From: Hemileia vastatrix
Taxonomy: Eukaryota; Basidiomycota; Pucciniomycetes; Pucciniales; Zaghouaniaceae
Length of the DNA stretch: 64,000 nucleotides
Assembly: GCA_030280995.1 (NCBI GenBank)
Contig: JASXTE010000030.1
Coordinates: 10,001-74,000, forward strand
Direction of reading: 5' to 3'
Of this stretch, positions 51,741 to 63,719 are shown in pieces. Under the pieces are notes generated by a model, which was not told the DNA's origin, made no database searches, and saw only the letters and a list, made by a program, of their open reading frames with translations. The first letter of the stretch is position 1. The number at the start of each line of letters is the position of its first letter. Both the position numbers and the translations under genes were made by a program.

Positions 51741-52817
51741 TCTAGTACTTTTGTGGAATGGTTTGAATTAATTCTTGTATTGAAGCATTCCTTTGATCAT
51801 TTAATATGGTACACAACTTTTTTAAGTCAGTTTCCTTATCATATGAATCCAGAATGAGCTGTAATAACTCTTCCTCCATATCAACCACATATATTCCATG
51901 AATGTGAACTATCTCACCTTCAGGAACATATGCAGGATTTGAGTCATTATTTGGCAAAGGTAACCTTGATAACATATCCACATTTGAGTGAACAATACCA
52001 GCCCTATGAATTATTGTCATTCTCTCTCTGTATTCTTGACAGCCAGCTGCCATCTTAACATATGTCTGTTAGGTTTTTTCAAGTTTAAGAGGGATTTGAC
52101 TGCACTGCAGTCAGTGAAAGGTTCAAATTTATGGTCATCCAGATAATAATGTAGCTTCTTTAGAGCCCAAACTACTTCCAAACACTCTAGTTGAGTGGCA
52201 CCATATTTCAATTCACTATTTCTCAAGGTTCTTGAAATATAACAAATTACTGCTTCTGATACCTTATCATTCATCACTTTTTTTTGGTGGAGGGCAGAAC
52301 CAAGACCAGTAAAACTGGCATCAGTGTATAAAACAAATGGTTTATTAAATTCAGGAAAAGCAAGAATTGGTGCTGACATCAAGCAATGTTTCATAGTGTC
52401 AAAAGCTCTTTGTCTTTCACTGTTCCAGAAAAAAGAAACATCTTTCCTAGTCAATTGGGTAAGGGGTAATGCTATGACTTGATGATTTTTAATATAGTTT
52501 CTATAGTATTCACATATTCCCAAAAAACTCTGGAGCTCACTAACTGTTGTAGGATCCTTCACCTGTTTTATGGCTGCCACTTTGTTTTGGTCAACACATA
52601 TCTGTAAACCTGAGACAACATTACCAAGCACTTTTAAGGAATGAAAACCAAATTTGCATTTCTTCAAAGCAAGTGTCATATTTACTTCATCCATCTTATG
52701 AAACACTTTACACAGGTGGTTAAGATGGTCCTCAAATGTTTTAAAGAATATGATTATATCATCAATATAAACCATCAGCCATCTTTCAATTATTTCTTGA
52801 TGCAATGTGTTATCCAT
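51741..52817 (-). pseudogene. RT C-half and RNase H of element D
   Basis: Minus strand, one long open frame. YIDDIIIFFKTFEDHLNHLCKVFHKMDEVN is the RT catalytic box and palm end. Then LQSFLGICEYYRNYIKNH, RNase H VLYTDASFTGLGSALHQK, QLECLEVVWALKKLHYY and TDCSAVKSLLN; a shift at about 52030 leads to QEYRERMTIIHRAG and the tether YVPEGEIVHIHGIYVVDMEEELL. The RT box is intact here. Confidence 0.87.
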
Positions 52818-53985
52818 AACTTTTTGAAAAACTGAAGGGGCATTTTTAGGGCCAAATCAAATACTAAAATACTTATAAATACCCTTTTGAGTAGCAATCA
52901 TCAGAAAATTCTGAGAATTTTTCTCAATAGGTACCTGGTGATATCCCTTGTTACCATCTAAGCAGCTGATATATTTAGCACCTTTTAGGGTAGCATGTAT
53001 AGATCTAATTCTGGGTAAAGGATAGATATCATCAACAGTATAAGTCTTTAATGCTCTATAATCACGGCAAAACCTGGCATAATCTTTCTAATAAAAAATT
53101 AGGACAGGTGAGATAACACAATGATTAGGTGTTTCAACTACCTTTTCAATAATATTCATCTTTAAAAGGGTAGATATATTGTCTTCAATATCTTTTCTCT
53201 TTGTGGGAGAAGCAGGATAAGGCTTCTTCTTTAAACTAGGTAGTATTTCTGTTAATGGGCAAGATAATGAAAGTTTTATTTCTTCTTTTACCAATCCTAA
53301 TTCATGTGACCCATGAGCAAAGGCCATAGGAAAAGATTTTATCAATTGGATGATGGAATCTTTTTCCTCACCAGAAAGTTTTTCTCCAAAAGAAGCATTG
53401 TCAATTTCAGGCATAAGAGCAGGCATTTCTTTTTTACATCTTCCTTTATATTGAACTAAAGAATGACATGTGTTTAATCCTGTTTTTAATAATTTTTTGG
53501 GGGAGGAAAGTTTAAATTTTCTCTTCCCATTCATCCCCATTAAGGGTCCAATTTTATGCCATACTTTATTAAAATATCATTTCCCACAATGAACCATCTG
53601 CTTAAGTTATCATTTTGTATGATAGCAAAATCACATATAGCTCTTACGAAACCATGGTTATATTCTTAAATACTGTGGCTTTGTATTTACCAATGGGGGA
53701 CAAAACAGAGCCATAAAATCTCCAATTCTCAGAAATGATAGGCATAAGTTTTGATTTATAATCTTGGTCCACTGAAGCAAGTGCTTTTTCAGATACTACA
53801 CCTCCTCCAGCTCCAGAATCTAAGACAACCTCAATGTTATTTCCATTGATCAATACTGGTGCCTTGAGAGGGGCAATAATAATTGAGCGGTCTTCAAGGT
53901 TATTTTTGATCTCAGCATTTTCTACTGTAGGTAAATCGTTATTCTCAATGTTACTATTATTTAAATAATGAATTTCCTCTTCCAT
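52818..53985 (-). pseudogene. Protease and RT N-half of element D
   Basis: Minus strand. Protease VLINGNNIEVVLDSGAGGGVVSE (active site DSGA intact) with the flap region shifted near 53640, the linker SFGEKLSGEEKDSI, MAFAHGSHELGLVKEEIKLSLSCPL and TKRKDIEDNISTLL, then RT with FCRDYRALKTYTVDDIYPLP and stops near 53085 and 52855. Confidence 0.85.
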
Positions 53986-55528
53986 TATTTAAATTTCCTG
54001 GTAATATTCATATGAAATATTGCTGGAACAATCACTTGAAGTATCATCCAGTGTTACTGTGTCATCATCATGTTCCTCTGTCTGTTCAACAAGATTTATC
54101 TTCTTGTCACAAACATGGCCTTTCTTCCAAGGCTTTTCTAGAATCATTCTTTGTGTTTAGAAGGATCTCATTAGAAGTAATAATGAAAGAAGAAGGTTCT
54201 CTTGAGAACTCAGTCCTAGCAACTATTATGTCTCTCAGAGACATAGGTAATTTATTGAGGATCCTGTCCTTCCACAACTCAAACTCCATCTTTGGGTCCA
54301 TTGCCCTCAAGATTTTCACAAGTTTCATCAGGAGCTCAATTGGTTTTTTAGTAGAAGAGCTATATCTAGTTTCTTCATACTGCCTTTGTTGAGCTATCCT
54401 AAACTTGAAAGCACAAAATTTTTCTTTAATTAATTTCTTCCAATCTTTGCATGAGTAATCATTTTTATCCAAGAGAAAAGATTCATACCACATTAGGGAC
54501 ACATTGGTAAATAAAAGAAATTTATTTTGACACAATCTCCTCATCTAGGAGTTTATAAGAATTTTTTAGATTATCAATCCTGCAAATGAACTGCTGCCAA
54601 TCAGAGGAGGAGTCACCATCAAATGTTGGATACTGGTCAAGTTCTGGCCAATTCTTTTAATTTGAAGTAGTCTCCTTATTGCCAGCTTGATTCTGAGTGA
54701 GAAGGAGCTGTAAATTCTTCAATTAGGCAGTAATCTCATTGTTTAATCCTCTGTGGATAATCCAGGTACATCATCAATTCTTGATGGAAACTCAGTGACA
54801 TCTTCAGGAATTTCTGGCACTTATTTTACTTTAGATGAGCTAGAAACAGGTGCAATTGGGGAATCCTGGACTACAGGCTCTTTCAAAGGAATTTCAGAAA
54901 ACTTTTGATCATGTAACAATGAATTCAATTTTTCTTCAATGGTTGTTAATCTAGTTTTCACTCTTGGAATACTAGATAAACTCTCATTGATTGTTGCAAA
55001 TTTTATCTGGTTCTTATTTTGTAAAGATGACTAATGGTAACCCAATCTTTTTAAGTTCACCTTATGTCCCTCTAGCTCCTGGAAATAGATAGACACAGTA
55101 TCTTTTAATTTAGACAAATAATTCTTGATATTTTGCCATAAAGCAACTTTCTTTTCATGAGTTAATTTGTAATGAAACAAATCATCAGAAACTCTCTGTA
55201 ACTCACTCCTCAATGCTTGATAACCCTGTTAAGTTAAAAAACTATTTATTTTCTGAGTCAATTGCATGTTGTTCATTATATGCTTTTTTTTAGCAATAAT
55301 ATCCCTCAAATATTCATCATTAATGTTAGCTAAATCTGGAGTATTTCTCAATAGGGAAACAGAATAACTTTCCTGATTCTCATAAAACTCAGTATCAAGT
55401 GTCTCATCAATAATAGCCATATCAGGATTCATCATTGAAGTAGCAATCAAAAAAAAAGGATCAGATACATTAGAATATTGAGCAGTTTGTCTACTACTCT
55501 CAGCCTCTACTGGTATCACAGTCTCATC
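53986..55528 (-). pseudogene. Gag coiled coil, capsid and knuckle of element D
   Basis: Minus strand. The capsid stretch has VSLMWYESFLLDKNDY and DIIVARTEFSREPSSF, then a deletion that joins SRKALEERPCL to the knuckle, so the Cys/His cluster is mostly lost (KKGHVCDKKINLVEQ remains). Upstream coiled coil: NDEYLRDIIAKKKHIMNNMQ and LRSELQRVSDDLFHYK. Frameshifts and stops near 54540, 55030 and 55230. Confidence 0.8.
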
Positions 55529-56210
55529 TCATCTTCCAGAACTACCTGAAGGAACTGAATCGGTAGCAAGAAATGGTACTCGAGATTCAATTGATGGGCT
55601 TAACATGGCTTGGGTAAGAATTGAATGTGATTGTTTTTTCTCTTTCTTCCTCCTTGATAGGGGTGAGGAGGTGTGGGGTTGAAATAATTGGTTCTTGAAG
55701 GACCTGCCTGACGTACTTGCTGTTGTTGTTGTTGGGACAGATAGTCCCACTGGGTGTTCAGCCAATCCGACTTCCACCATTTCTTGTTGTTGGGGGGCCA
55801 ATTGTGGAAGGGCTTTTGGGAGAGGAGGAGGTTTCCTCTTCTCTTGGAGAAAGGACTCTTTTTTTCTTACCTTGTCTTCTAGGAGTTGTGTTTTTGATGT
55901 AAATTTGAGATTTTCTGACTTCAACTCCTTGATGTGAGTGGAGAGATTAATGACTTGCTGTTTCAAGTCATCTTTTTTATCTTGAAGCCTTTTGGAAGCT
56001 CTTCTTAGGGGTTGATTGAAGGCTTTTGATTTAGAGCAGTTGTCTCCACTAATATCTCTATCTCCTGCATTTCCTCATCCTCATTGGTCCAGTAATTGAT
56101 TAATTTGAGCCAGTTTTGTAGTCAAAGGAGAACTTACAGAAGAAGCTTCATCATTATCAATTAAATCCAGTTCCTCATCACAGCCAGCAGAAGCACCTTG
56201 ATCAGTCATA
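55529..56210 (-). pseudogene. Gag N-terminal and overlapping +1 frame of element D
   Basis: Minus strand. Gag frame: GLAEHPVGLS, SPLSRRKKEKKQ, SPSIESRVPFLATDS. The overlapping +1 frame survives as EIEILVETTALNQKPSINP, a stop, ELPKGFKIKK, then after a shift INLSTHIKELKSENLKFTSK, EDKVRKKESFLQEK and DWLNTQWDYL. Small deletions fuse the two frames (VE-VGLAEH). It gives third-copy support for the overlapping ORF. Confidence 0.7.
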
Positions 56211-57431
56211 GTTGTAACTAACCTGAACTGAGAGAAAGAAATATTTGAAATTTAATCAGTTATTATTTTTACTTCATTTAAAGAAAAATAAGTAAAAATA
56301 ATTTTTTTAGTATATAAGTAATTATTGGTATTTTGTAATCAACTGGAATAATTAAAATATAATGTTTTTCAGGACAAAAATTAACTGAAATAATAATCAC
56401 AATTTTTATTAATTAAAATAATTTTTAACCAGGATTAAAATAAATCAACTGAAATAATAAAATAATTTATTAATTAGTAATGTATATGTTAATAATTATT
56501 AGGACTAAAAGTCAGCTGAAGAGCTTTATTACCAGGACTTAATGTCAACTGAGAATTATTTTAATTACCAGCACTTAATTTCAACTGAAATAATTCAATT
56601 ACCAGGACTTATTGTCAACTGAAATAATCTTAATATAATCAATTCAACTATTTTTAAATATTATTATTTTACTGCCAGGACGATTTGTCAACTGAAGCAA
56701 TAATATAATTTCTTAATTATCAGGACAGATTTCAACTGAAATAATTAAAAAAAATATATATATAATGATTAATTTAATTTTCACCACACAATATGGGGGG
56801 CGGACTTGCTAGCAAGTCCGCAACCTTGGACCCAAACTCACCATAGATTGAACACACATTGAGCTATTAATAAAGGAGCCATACAATCAGGAATGAACAC
56901 CACTCAGAAGAACAGTTTTAGGTGGGTGTTCAAGTAGAGTTCAGTATGGGTTCAGTATGAGTTCAGTCTGAGTTCCATCTGAGTTCCATCTGAGTTCAGG
57001 TTGAGGACTTGCTAGCAAGTCCACCCCCTATATTGCGTAGTGTTTAATATTACTTCTAGAACTAAGAGCAATATAGTTCTATCTTGGTCAACTAGGAAAA
57101 AAAATTATTTTATTTACCAGGCACCTCTTCCTGTAAAATGAGCAAGTTAATGCCACTTACAGAGTGCTGAGTGAAGAAGATATACGTAGACAATGAAACA
57201 TGAAAAGTGACCTACAAATAGTAATTAATATAATTACCATGATTATATACGACTATTTCCAATATATGAACCTATGTTTTGGAGTGTAGTTCAATTCCTG
57301 GTTGCAGAAAAAAATAAGTCATGGTGTTGATGATGTTTGTTGTTTTTGTCGTCCACTTTTCCTACTGGTACCTTGTCAATGATAGTCCCTTGGTTTCTGG
57401 CTTCAAGATATCAATGGGGTGTCAAAGATTT
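56211..57431 (-). other. Leader of element D
   Basis: AT-rich leader with repeated AGGAC ... CAACTGA/CAGCTGA blocks as in B (56360-56740), interrupted by the MITE at 56782-57042. No open frame. Confidence 0.5.
56782..57042. mobile_element. CACTA-like MITE, copy 2 (261 bp)
   Basis: CACCACACAATATGGGGGG and, at the other end inverted, CACTACGCAATATAGGGGG, each followed by GACTTGCTAGCAAGTC. TTT flanks both sides (56779-56781 and 57043-57045). In reverse orientation it matches copy 1. It has an internal run of ~10-12-bp GAGTTCCATCT/GAGTTCAGTCT repeats (56935-57000). Confidence 0.88.
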
Positions 57432-57444
57432 GGAAAGGTCCTCA
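57432..57444 (-). other. Primer-binding site of element D
   Basis: TGAGGACCTTTCC on minus, two bases after the LTR end, weakened relative to TGGGA(A/G)CC in A and B. Confidence 0.55.
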
Positions 57445-57446
57445 AG

Positions 57447-58278
57447 TATTGGGGAGTTCCTTTTGGTCTAGAAGATTTGAACAGAGGTTCAATGGCAGTG
57501 ATAGGTGGGTTTTAGGATCTCAAAGTCAAAGTACAAATAATTTATCTTCTATTTTATTTACTCAAATTAAAGAGGTAAAATATTTTATTAATATTATTAT
57601 AATTAATGATTTAGAGTTATATGGCTGTAACTACTAAAAACAATAAGAGATAGTAATAAATATTTTTTTGTAGTAATGTTTTGATAAAATAATAAGTAAG
57701 TAATGAATGCCCGAAAACAACCAGAAAGGGAGGCCTTATATAGGCAAAGGAGAGACAAGTGACAGAGTAAAAAATTCTAAATACAAGTGTATGAGAGAGG
57801 GAAAGAAATTTCCAAAAGAAAGATCATTTCAAAATATAGAATTGTTCTATAAAAAATATTTTAGAATATTCTATTTACTGTATATGTCAAATGAAAGTTA
57901 TTTATTTAAAAATTCTGGTACTTGTTATTTTTATATAATTAATTTGATTTTTTGTACATATTTATTTTTAATCTAAAATTTATTGCAAATAAATAAAAAA
58001 AATTCATATTTTAATATAGTATTTTAATATTTTCATTTTTATTTTCTTTAAATTGTCATTTGAGAACGGTGTTAGAAAAATAAAAATCAAATATATAGGA
58101 CAATTAATATTAACTTTAAATTTCTACTAAATTTACTTCTTTGTAACTAGTTAATTTATTACACGTAAACTTGAAGTAAATATAATAAAATTAATAATAA
58201 TAGAAAAATAAAAAGTGTGGCTTCATCCCAGGAAATAATTAATTATTTCTCTGGGTGAGTCTAGCAGCCTGGCTAAAA
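57447..58278 (-). repeat. 5' LTR of element D
   Basis: 832 bp, collinear with 49466-50294. Its outer end reads TTTTAGCC instead of TGTCAGCC on minus (58278), so the terminal TG is mutated. TATA core on minus at 57736-57742. Confidence 0.88.
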
Positions 58279-58283
58279 TTACC
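58279..58283. repeat. Target site duplication TTACC (right) of element D
   Basis: Matches 49461-49465. Confidence 0.8.
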
Positions 58284-58980
58284 CCTCCTTGTCTGCCTCA
58301 TTTCACTCTTTTTGGTGTCCTCAAACCCCCCTCCCCCTTCTTGATCTCCTCAAATTCCTCTTACCCCCCTTTTTCACCAGTTCCTCCTCCCTTTTCCCCC
58401 CTTGAGGCACCTTTTGCCCCCTTCATACACCTCTTTTCCCCCCTTTAAGCTGCCTCACCCCTTCCCCCCCCTCATCCCCCTCTTCATTTCACCACTTCTC
58501 CCCCTGATCCCCCTCTCCCCTCCACCACTTCCCACCCTCTCCCCCCTCCCCCCTTATCCATTTCCCCCCCTCCTCCCCCCTTTAATCCCTAAACAAATCT
58601 CTTAGTGATTTTTAAGTTGGTAGGTAGAAACCTAAATGGATCACTTAGAAATTTGTTTATAAATTTAAAATTGGTCAAGCTCCAATTGTTTAGGGATAAA
58701 AGGGGGGTGGAGGCAATGTGAGAGGGTAGGGGGGAAAGGGATAAGGGGGTAGGGGGAGGGGATAGGCGGATGAGGGGGGGAGAGGGTTGAGGAGGCCTAA
58801 AGAGAGCTAAGGGGGGCTAAAGGGAGGTGAAAGAGCGCCTAAAGGGGGGAAAGGTGAGGAAGAGATTAAGGGGGAAAGGGGGATTGAGGCTGTCAAGAAG
58901 AGGCAAAAGGAGAGAAAAAGAGCAGGACAAGAGAGAAAAGAGGGAGAGAAAAAACAAAAAAAAATTAGTATAACCTTGAA
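58284..58980. repeat. Pyrimidine/purine foldback inside the Harbinger-like element
   Basis: A C/T-rich arm (58284-58590) and a G/A-rich arm (58690-58950) form an imperfect inverted repeat, for example CCTTGTCTGCCTCA against TGAGGCTGTCAAG. A short unpaired middle holds ATCCCTAAACAAATCTC and its inverse. The counterpart in copy 1 is 41505-42000. Confidence 0.75.
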
Positions 58981-59509
58981 AAAAAATAAGTGGAGCACTT
59001 ACAAAAAATATAAATAAAAAAAAAACAGAAAAAGGAAAAGGAAAAAAAAAAGTTTATGATTAGCAAATCAAAAATCAACAAAAATGAAAAAAATGACTTA
59101 CCTGGTGAGATGAGTTAAAAAAATGAAACCACAATATTTGAGGGATGTTTGATGAGAGGAGGTGAGGAATATGAGTGAAGAATGAAGAAAAGAAACACTG
59201 AAAAAATATGCAATTTCAGAAAATATGCAATTTCAGAAAATATGCAATTTCAGAAAATATGCAATTTCATGTTGAGCTGGTGAAAGAAAACCAATGAGCT
59301 ATCCAAAAAAGATATATTCACTGTAAATTCAAAAGAAAAGATTATGCAACAAACAAAAATACCAATCCAAGTGAACAAAGTATACAAAGTGGGAATTTGG
59401 AGAGTATTAAACAAAAAATTAAAAGGATTGTGTGTCAAAATGGTGGAAGGTGATTGGCATAATGACAGAGCATATGCTGGTTGAATGAATGTTTTGTGAT
59501 TCAAGGGAG
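58981..59509 (-). other. 3' region of the DDE transposase gene
   Basis: On minus, CACCAGGTAAGTC near 59093-59105 is a splice-donor-like site, so the gene may have a further exon near the foldback. A GAAAATATGCAATTTCA unit is repeated three or four times (59205-59270). Confidence 0.45.
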
Positions 59510-60681
59510 GCAAGAGCTGGTGCTGGTTCAAAATCCTCTTCTTCATAAAGATCATTCCACTCATACTTTCAATCAGCTAGGATGTTGTGGAGTAAAATGA
59601 AAGTCATTATCCAATGATTTGTAGTTTTTATTTCCATTTTGTTTTTGAAATTGGATTCTGAGTTCCCTGAGACTAGAAAATCTTCCCTTTAAAATCCCAT
59701 AGCATGTTCAATCCATACTCTCAATTGGGAAAGGTGATAATTAAATGTGGTTTTGGGGTCATTTTCTAAGGTTGCACCACAGAAAGTAGGTATAATGTAC
59801 TTTCCACTTGCATATTCTGAGTCTGCAAGGAGGTACTGACATTTGTCAAAGTATGAGTCAGGACTTTGAGAAATACACATTCTTTGGAAAACAGAAGAGT
59901 CATGACATGAGCTGGGACAGCCACTATGAAAAGCAATAAAATAATTTTTGAAATCACAGACAAGTTGAAAAGCAATAGAGTATCTACAAAGAAGATAAAA
60001 ACTTAGTTTATGAAAGATGTGAAATTGGAGAACATTTTTAAGATCCCTTTTTTTGTGATCAAAATAATGGTTGCCATCATGAGCAGGCTTTTGACTTAAA
60101 GGTATAGTTGTACCATCAACAGAACCTACACATCCAGGCTAACTTTCCGCTTGCATTACTTGAGAGGATTCAAGTCGCTGTTTTGGAGTTGGCCAAGTAA
60201 GTGTTTGAGACTTGAGAGATAGGATAGCAATCATGAAGCACTTGGTGTATAATATGACAGTACCATATCCTATGGTAAAGAGATTATCTAAATGTCTTAC
60301 AGCAGCCCCATTCCTATTTGAACCAAAACAACATAGTGCAACAGCAAGTTGAAAGGCAGGATCACACTGTTTGTTATGGGAATTATTATGGAAGATAGGA
60401 TGATTGGAGATGAGTTGAGAAAGTTTGAAAAAAGAATCAGGAGAAGTTCAAAATAGTTGAGTGAAATTTAGTTGATGAATGTTGAGAATGGAGCAATGAT
60501 CATATTTGGGATCATGATAAATATTTGGCCCCCTGGGGATGATGTTAAGCTTTTTGAAAAGATAATACATATAAGCTGAAGTGTCTTCCAAACCAGAGTC
60601 AGAATCAGACTCAGTGGCTAAAATTAAAGTGATAACATTCATAGCTGAGTGAAGTTTCTTCCTAGTAGAGAGGTGCTTCAT
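59510..60681 (-). pseudogene. HARBI1-like DDE transposase relic, copy 2
   Basis: Minus strand, ATG at 60681 (MKHLSTRKKLHSAMN). IPRGPNIYHDPKYD then helical text lead to CVGSVDGTTIPLSQKPAHDG, with catalytic Asp codon at 60115-60117. An intron-like break lies near 60045-59990. The second Asp lies in SGCPSSCHDSSVF, then YLLADSEYASGKYIIPTF, and the Glu in RVWIEHAMG (about 59712). The C-terminus YEWNDLYEEEDFEPAP is split over frames. A 1-base loss after EHAMG and a stop in AES-stop-PGC disable it. The D-D-E spacing and GSVDGT, CHDSS and WIEHAMG motifs fit the PIF/Harbinger nuclease family. Confidence 0.75.
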
Positions 60682-61117
60682 TATTTTTGGTAGAAAATGT
60701 TGTTGGTAGAAGGTTTAAGTGATGAGTGGGAAGTGGGAATTTTCCACCAAATGAGCAGATGGGGTGTGTATATAGAAAATAATGTTATGTGTTTGCCACC
60801 AAAATTAAGTAGCATAGAGTGAAGAGACACATAAGGATGAGAAAAAATGTTATTTGGTCACCACCAAAATTTAGTATCATAGAGTGAGGAAGGACTTAAG
60901 GATGCCATCAGCAATTAAAAGTCATGTGACTTTCTTAAAAATCCATCATGGATGTGATGAGTTTGGGATCAGGAATTAGGAACAGAAAATGGGGTATAAG
61001 AGGCAGGATAATGCATTATTTTGGATTCCTTATCCTCTAGCCCTGGGGCTAGTTGATAAGAAGATTCCGCAATTTATAATGTCTGATCCTGGGAAAAAAA
61101 ATTCCTGATCCCTAATT
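60682..61117 (-). promoter_or_regulatory. Upstream region of the DDE gene with repeated words
   Basis: Two copies of a GTTTGCCACCAAAATTAAGT-type block (60790-60812 and 60857-60880), also in copy 1 (43782 and 43838). They may be protein-binding sites near the right end. ATTCCGCAATT and ATTGCGGAT occur close to the terminus. Confidence 0.45.
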
Positions 61118-61144
61118 GCGGATCCCTGAACATTGATACCCCCT
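61118..61144 (-). repeat. Right terminal inverted repeat
   Basis: On minus AGGGGGTATCAATGTTCAGG then GATCCGC. It pairs imperfectly with 45403-45428. Copy 1's right end differs at a few bases (GATACACGC). Confidence 0.65.
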
Positions 61145-62639
61145 AATTATTCAGTATATTTGATACTTTCTAAAAAAATATACTATATAAATCCTCTTAA
61201 ATATTTTAATTATCAAAATTCAATACATGAATAAATAATTTTTTACTTAAATTAATTTCAACTGAGAGTATTATTAATTTCCAGTGAAGATTAAAGCAGA
61301 AAACCAAGTTAATTAGTTAACTTTGATTGCAATTAAAAATTTTGAAAAAGATTTTAAGTTTATATTTTAAAAAATTCTATTTTTATGTATTGGAATTGAT
61401 TCAAACTTAAACATATAGATCTATATTAAAGAATGTGTTTCTAGGAAGTACCTGCAAAATTTTTATTTAAAAGAGATTTTTTCTTTTGTTAAATTATATT
61501 GAGTATCAATAGGAGCTCTGGAAACTATGTATAGATATTATAGGAATATTAACATAGCTGTAGAATTTTTATCAGTCTATCAATTGAAATAAAAATCATT
61601 CTATAATAATTGAAGATAAAATGACAGCTATTTGAAATAATGTTTTTTAAAAAATTTAATTTTTATTTATTTATTCCCATAAATTTATATCATGTAGAAA
61701 AAATATTTTTGTTAGAAAAATATACTTAGACTTAAATTATAATAACTTTTTTTTTAATTTTAAGAAATTAAATAAACTTCTCCCAGTTTAATTAAGGTTG
61801 AATAACAGTCATGCATAGGTTTTCATTGAGAGTTCAATCCAAGTTCTATCAAATCTAAGATATTTAATTTTAAAAAATTGTATGTATTTATTGTGATAAA
61901 ATATTTTTAGAAATTAAGAGATCTCATAGATTTTTTTCTTTTACTGATTAAATAATAATACATATATTAAGAAATTTTATACTTTTCCTTTCCCTGAGTG
62001 TTTAGTAATTACATTTATTTATTATGGTACATATAGTAATCAGAAATTAAAAAATTAAGAAAATAATAATAATTTTATTGTTATATCTTGTGGTAAATCT
62101 TCATTTGAAGCCCATGATTCATGTAGAAGTTTTTTTAAACCTCACCAGCAGAGCTCACATGTACATTCTAAATATGTAAGACCACCTAATGAGGCCTATG
62201 AAAATTTTTTAAAATTTAATCAAATTTTTTTGGTTAAAATTATTTTCTAAAATACCTATTATTTTTTGTGATATATATAATTATCAACCACATTACATAT
62301 AAAAGTTTGAAAGAAAAATTAAACTAATATTATATGGTTATTTTTTATATCATATCACTTCTCATTCTTTATATTACAATGTATATAAATAATGATTAAT
62401 ACATCTGTATGTTGAGTTAGTGAACAATCATACAAATCCATACACCATAATTTTAAAAATAATTTACAAAATAAAGTAAATTTACAGCTTTATTATACTA
62501 TTTAAAATGCTAATTTATGTCTAAAACTGTTTTGGAATTAATTGTTTCAACTTATATATTTCATGTTTCGGCTAATGATTTATGGCATGGAACTCTGTTC
62601 TTTTCCTGAAGAACAGAGACCATCCTCCTATTTTAACAC

Positions 62640-63110
62640 TCAGTTTGCACCAATCCCCATCCCTTTCAATTCTATCAACACATGCTTTTCTTCCCTCCCC
62701 ACTCCTTTTGCTACCCTCCCAGCCCCATTGTATGCCATCCTCTTTTGATCCCTATTTTGCCCCTCCCAACCTCTCCCCAACCCATTTCTTCATTCAAAAT
62801 GCCTCAGAAAACCTTAGTCTTCCCTTCCAAATCTTTCCCAACCTTTTTTCAACCCCATATACCCTTCCTCACCCATCTCTCCAGCCTCCCCAACACATGT
62901 AGCCCCATTCCTCCCCTTTACCTTGCTTCCACAATCCTTGAACCCCAATTTCCTCCCTTTAAACTCATTCCCTATTTCTGTATATAAAAAAAGTGTTAGG
63001 GAGGAATGGGGAGGTAAGTGGAGAGGAAGAGGCAAATGTGGATATGGGTTGAAAATGATGAAGAAGGGAGTGAAAAGAGTGGGGTATTCTTGAGAGGGAG
63101 TGAAAAAATA
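62640..63110. repeat. Second pyrimidine/purine foldback
   Basis: A C/T-rich arm (62640-62970) is followed after a short middle by a G/A-rich arm (62998-63110), with CCATTCCTCCCC against GGGGAGGAATGG-type pairing. The Pro/Ser-rich ORFs on both strands come from composition. It resembles the Harbinger foldbacks in kind, but I see no direct homology. Confidence 0.6.
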
Positions 63111-63719
63111 TGATAAAAGAAGATAGTAATACAAAATAAATATACAAAAAATATAAAATATATAAAATATGTTACAAAGAGTGGGCACAGGAATTCCTTG
63201 AATCATAAAAATCCACAAGTCCTATACTTTTATTTTCTTCATTTACTTAAATCAAATAAAAATCTACATTTCAATATTTTGAAAATTTTGAAGATGAAGG
63301 GAAATAAATTTTAATAAATATTAGTATGAAAATATTTTTTATTTACTAGTAAAATATAGTATGTCAATTGAATTTGAAAATTTTATGTCTAAGTAAACTC
63401 TTTTTAACATCATTTTTAAAATTTTTGCACCTTCTTTAGATATTTTAATGATTTATAATATTCAATACTATCTATCATAAAATAAGTATATAATTTTTTC
63501 AATTCTTTAAAATAATACAATAAATAATGTAAATGCACAAAATAATCTTTCATGAACAAATTGACATACTTTAAATTATAGTTTCTCCATGTATTTCTGG
63601 CCAAGGAAACTTATATATTTATGTCAGATGGTATCTTGCCTAATCTATACTTTGGTGTTCCTTTTTTAAAAATTTGAAAAGAAACTTCTGAAATAGTTTA
63701 AAAAATATGTATTTTTCAG

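Larger units (their letters stand above)
49466..58278 (-). mobile_element. Ty3/gypsy chromovirus D inserted in the Harbinger-like element
   Basis: LTRs 49466-50294 (829 bp) and 57447-58278 (832 bp), 5-bp duplication TTACC. Minus-strand internal region with the same gene order as B. The LTRs differ at more places than B's do and pol has many stops, so it seems older than B. The MITE at 56782 was inserted in its leader. Confidence 0.9.
45403..61144. mobile_element. Harbinger-like element with Myb-like, Tet/JBP-like and DDE genes (split by D)
   Basis: The left end AGGGGGTATCAAGGTTGACC and the inverted right end AGGGGGTATCAATGTTCAGG form imperfect TIRs, flanked by AAT. Without element D and one TTACC it is about 6.9 kb. 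It holds a Myb/SANT-like gene (+), a Tet/JBP-like oxygenase relic (-), a CT/AG foldback and a HARBI1-like DDE relic (-). PIF/Harbinger elements usually encode a DDE nuclease and a Myb/SANT-like partner and make 3-bp duplications, which fits; the favoured site is usually TWA, so AAT is slightly off. The oxygenase is extra. Confidence 0.7.
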
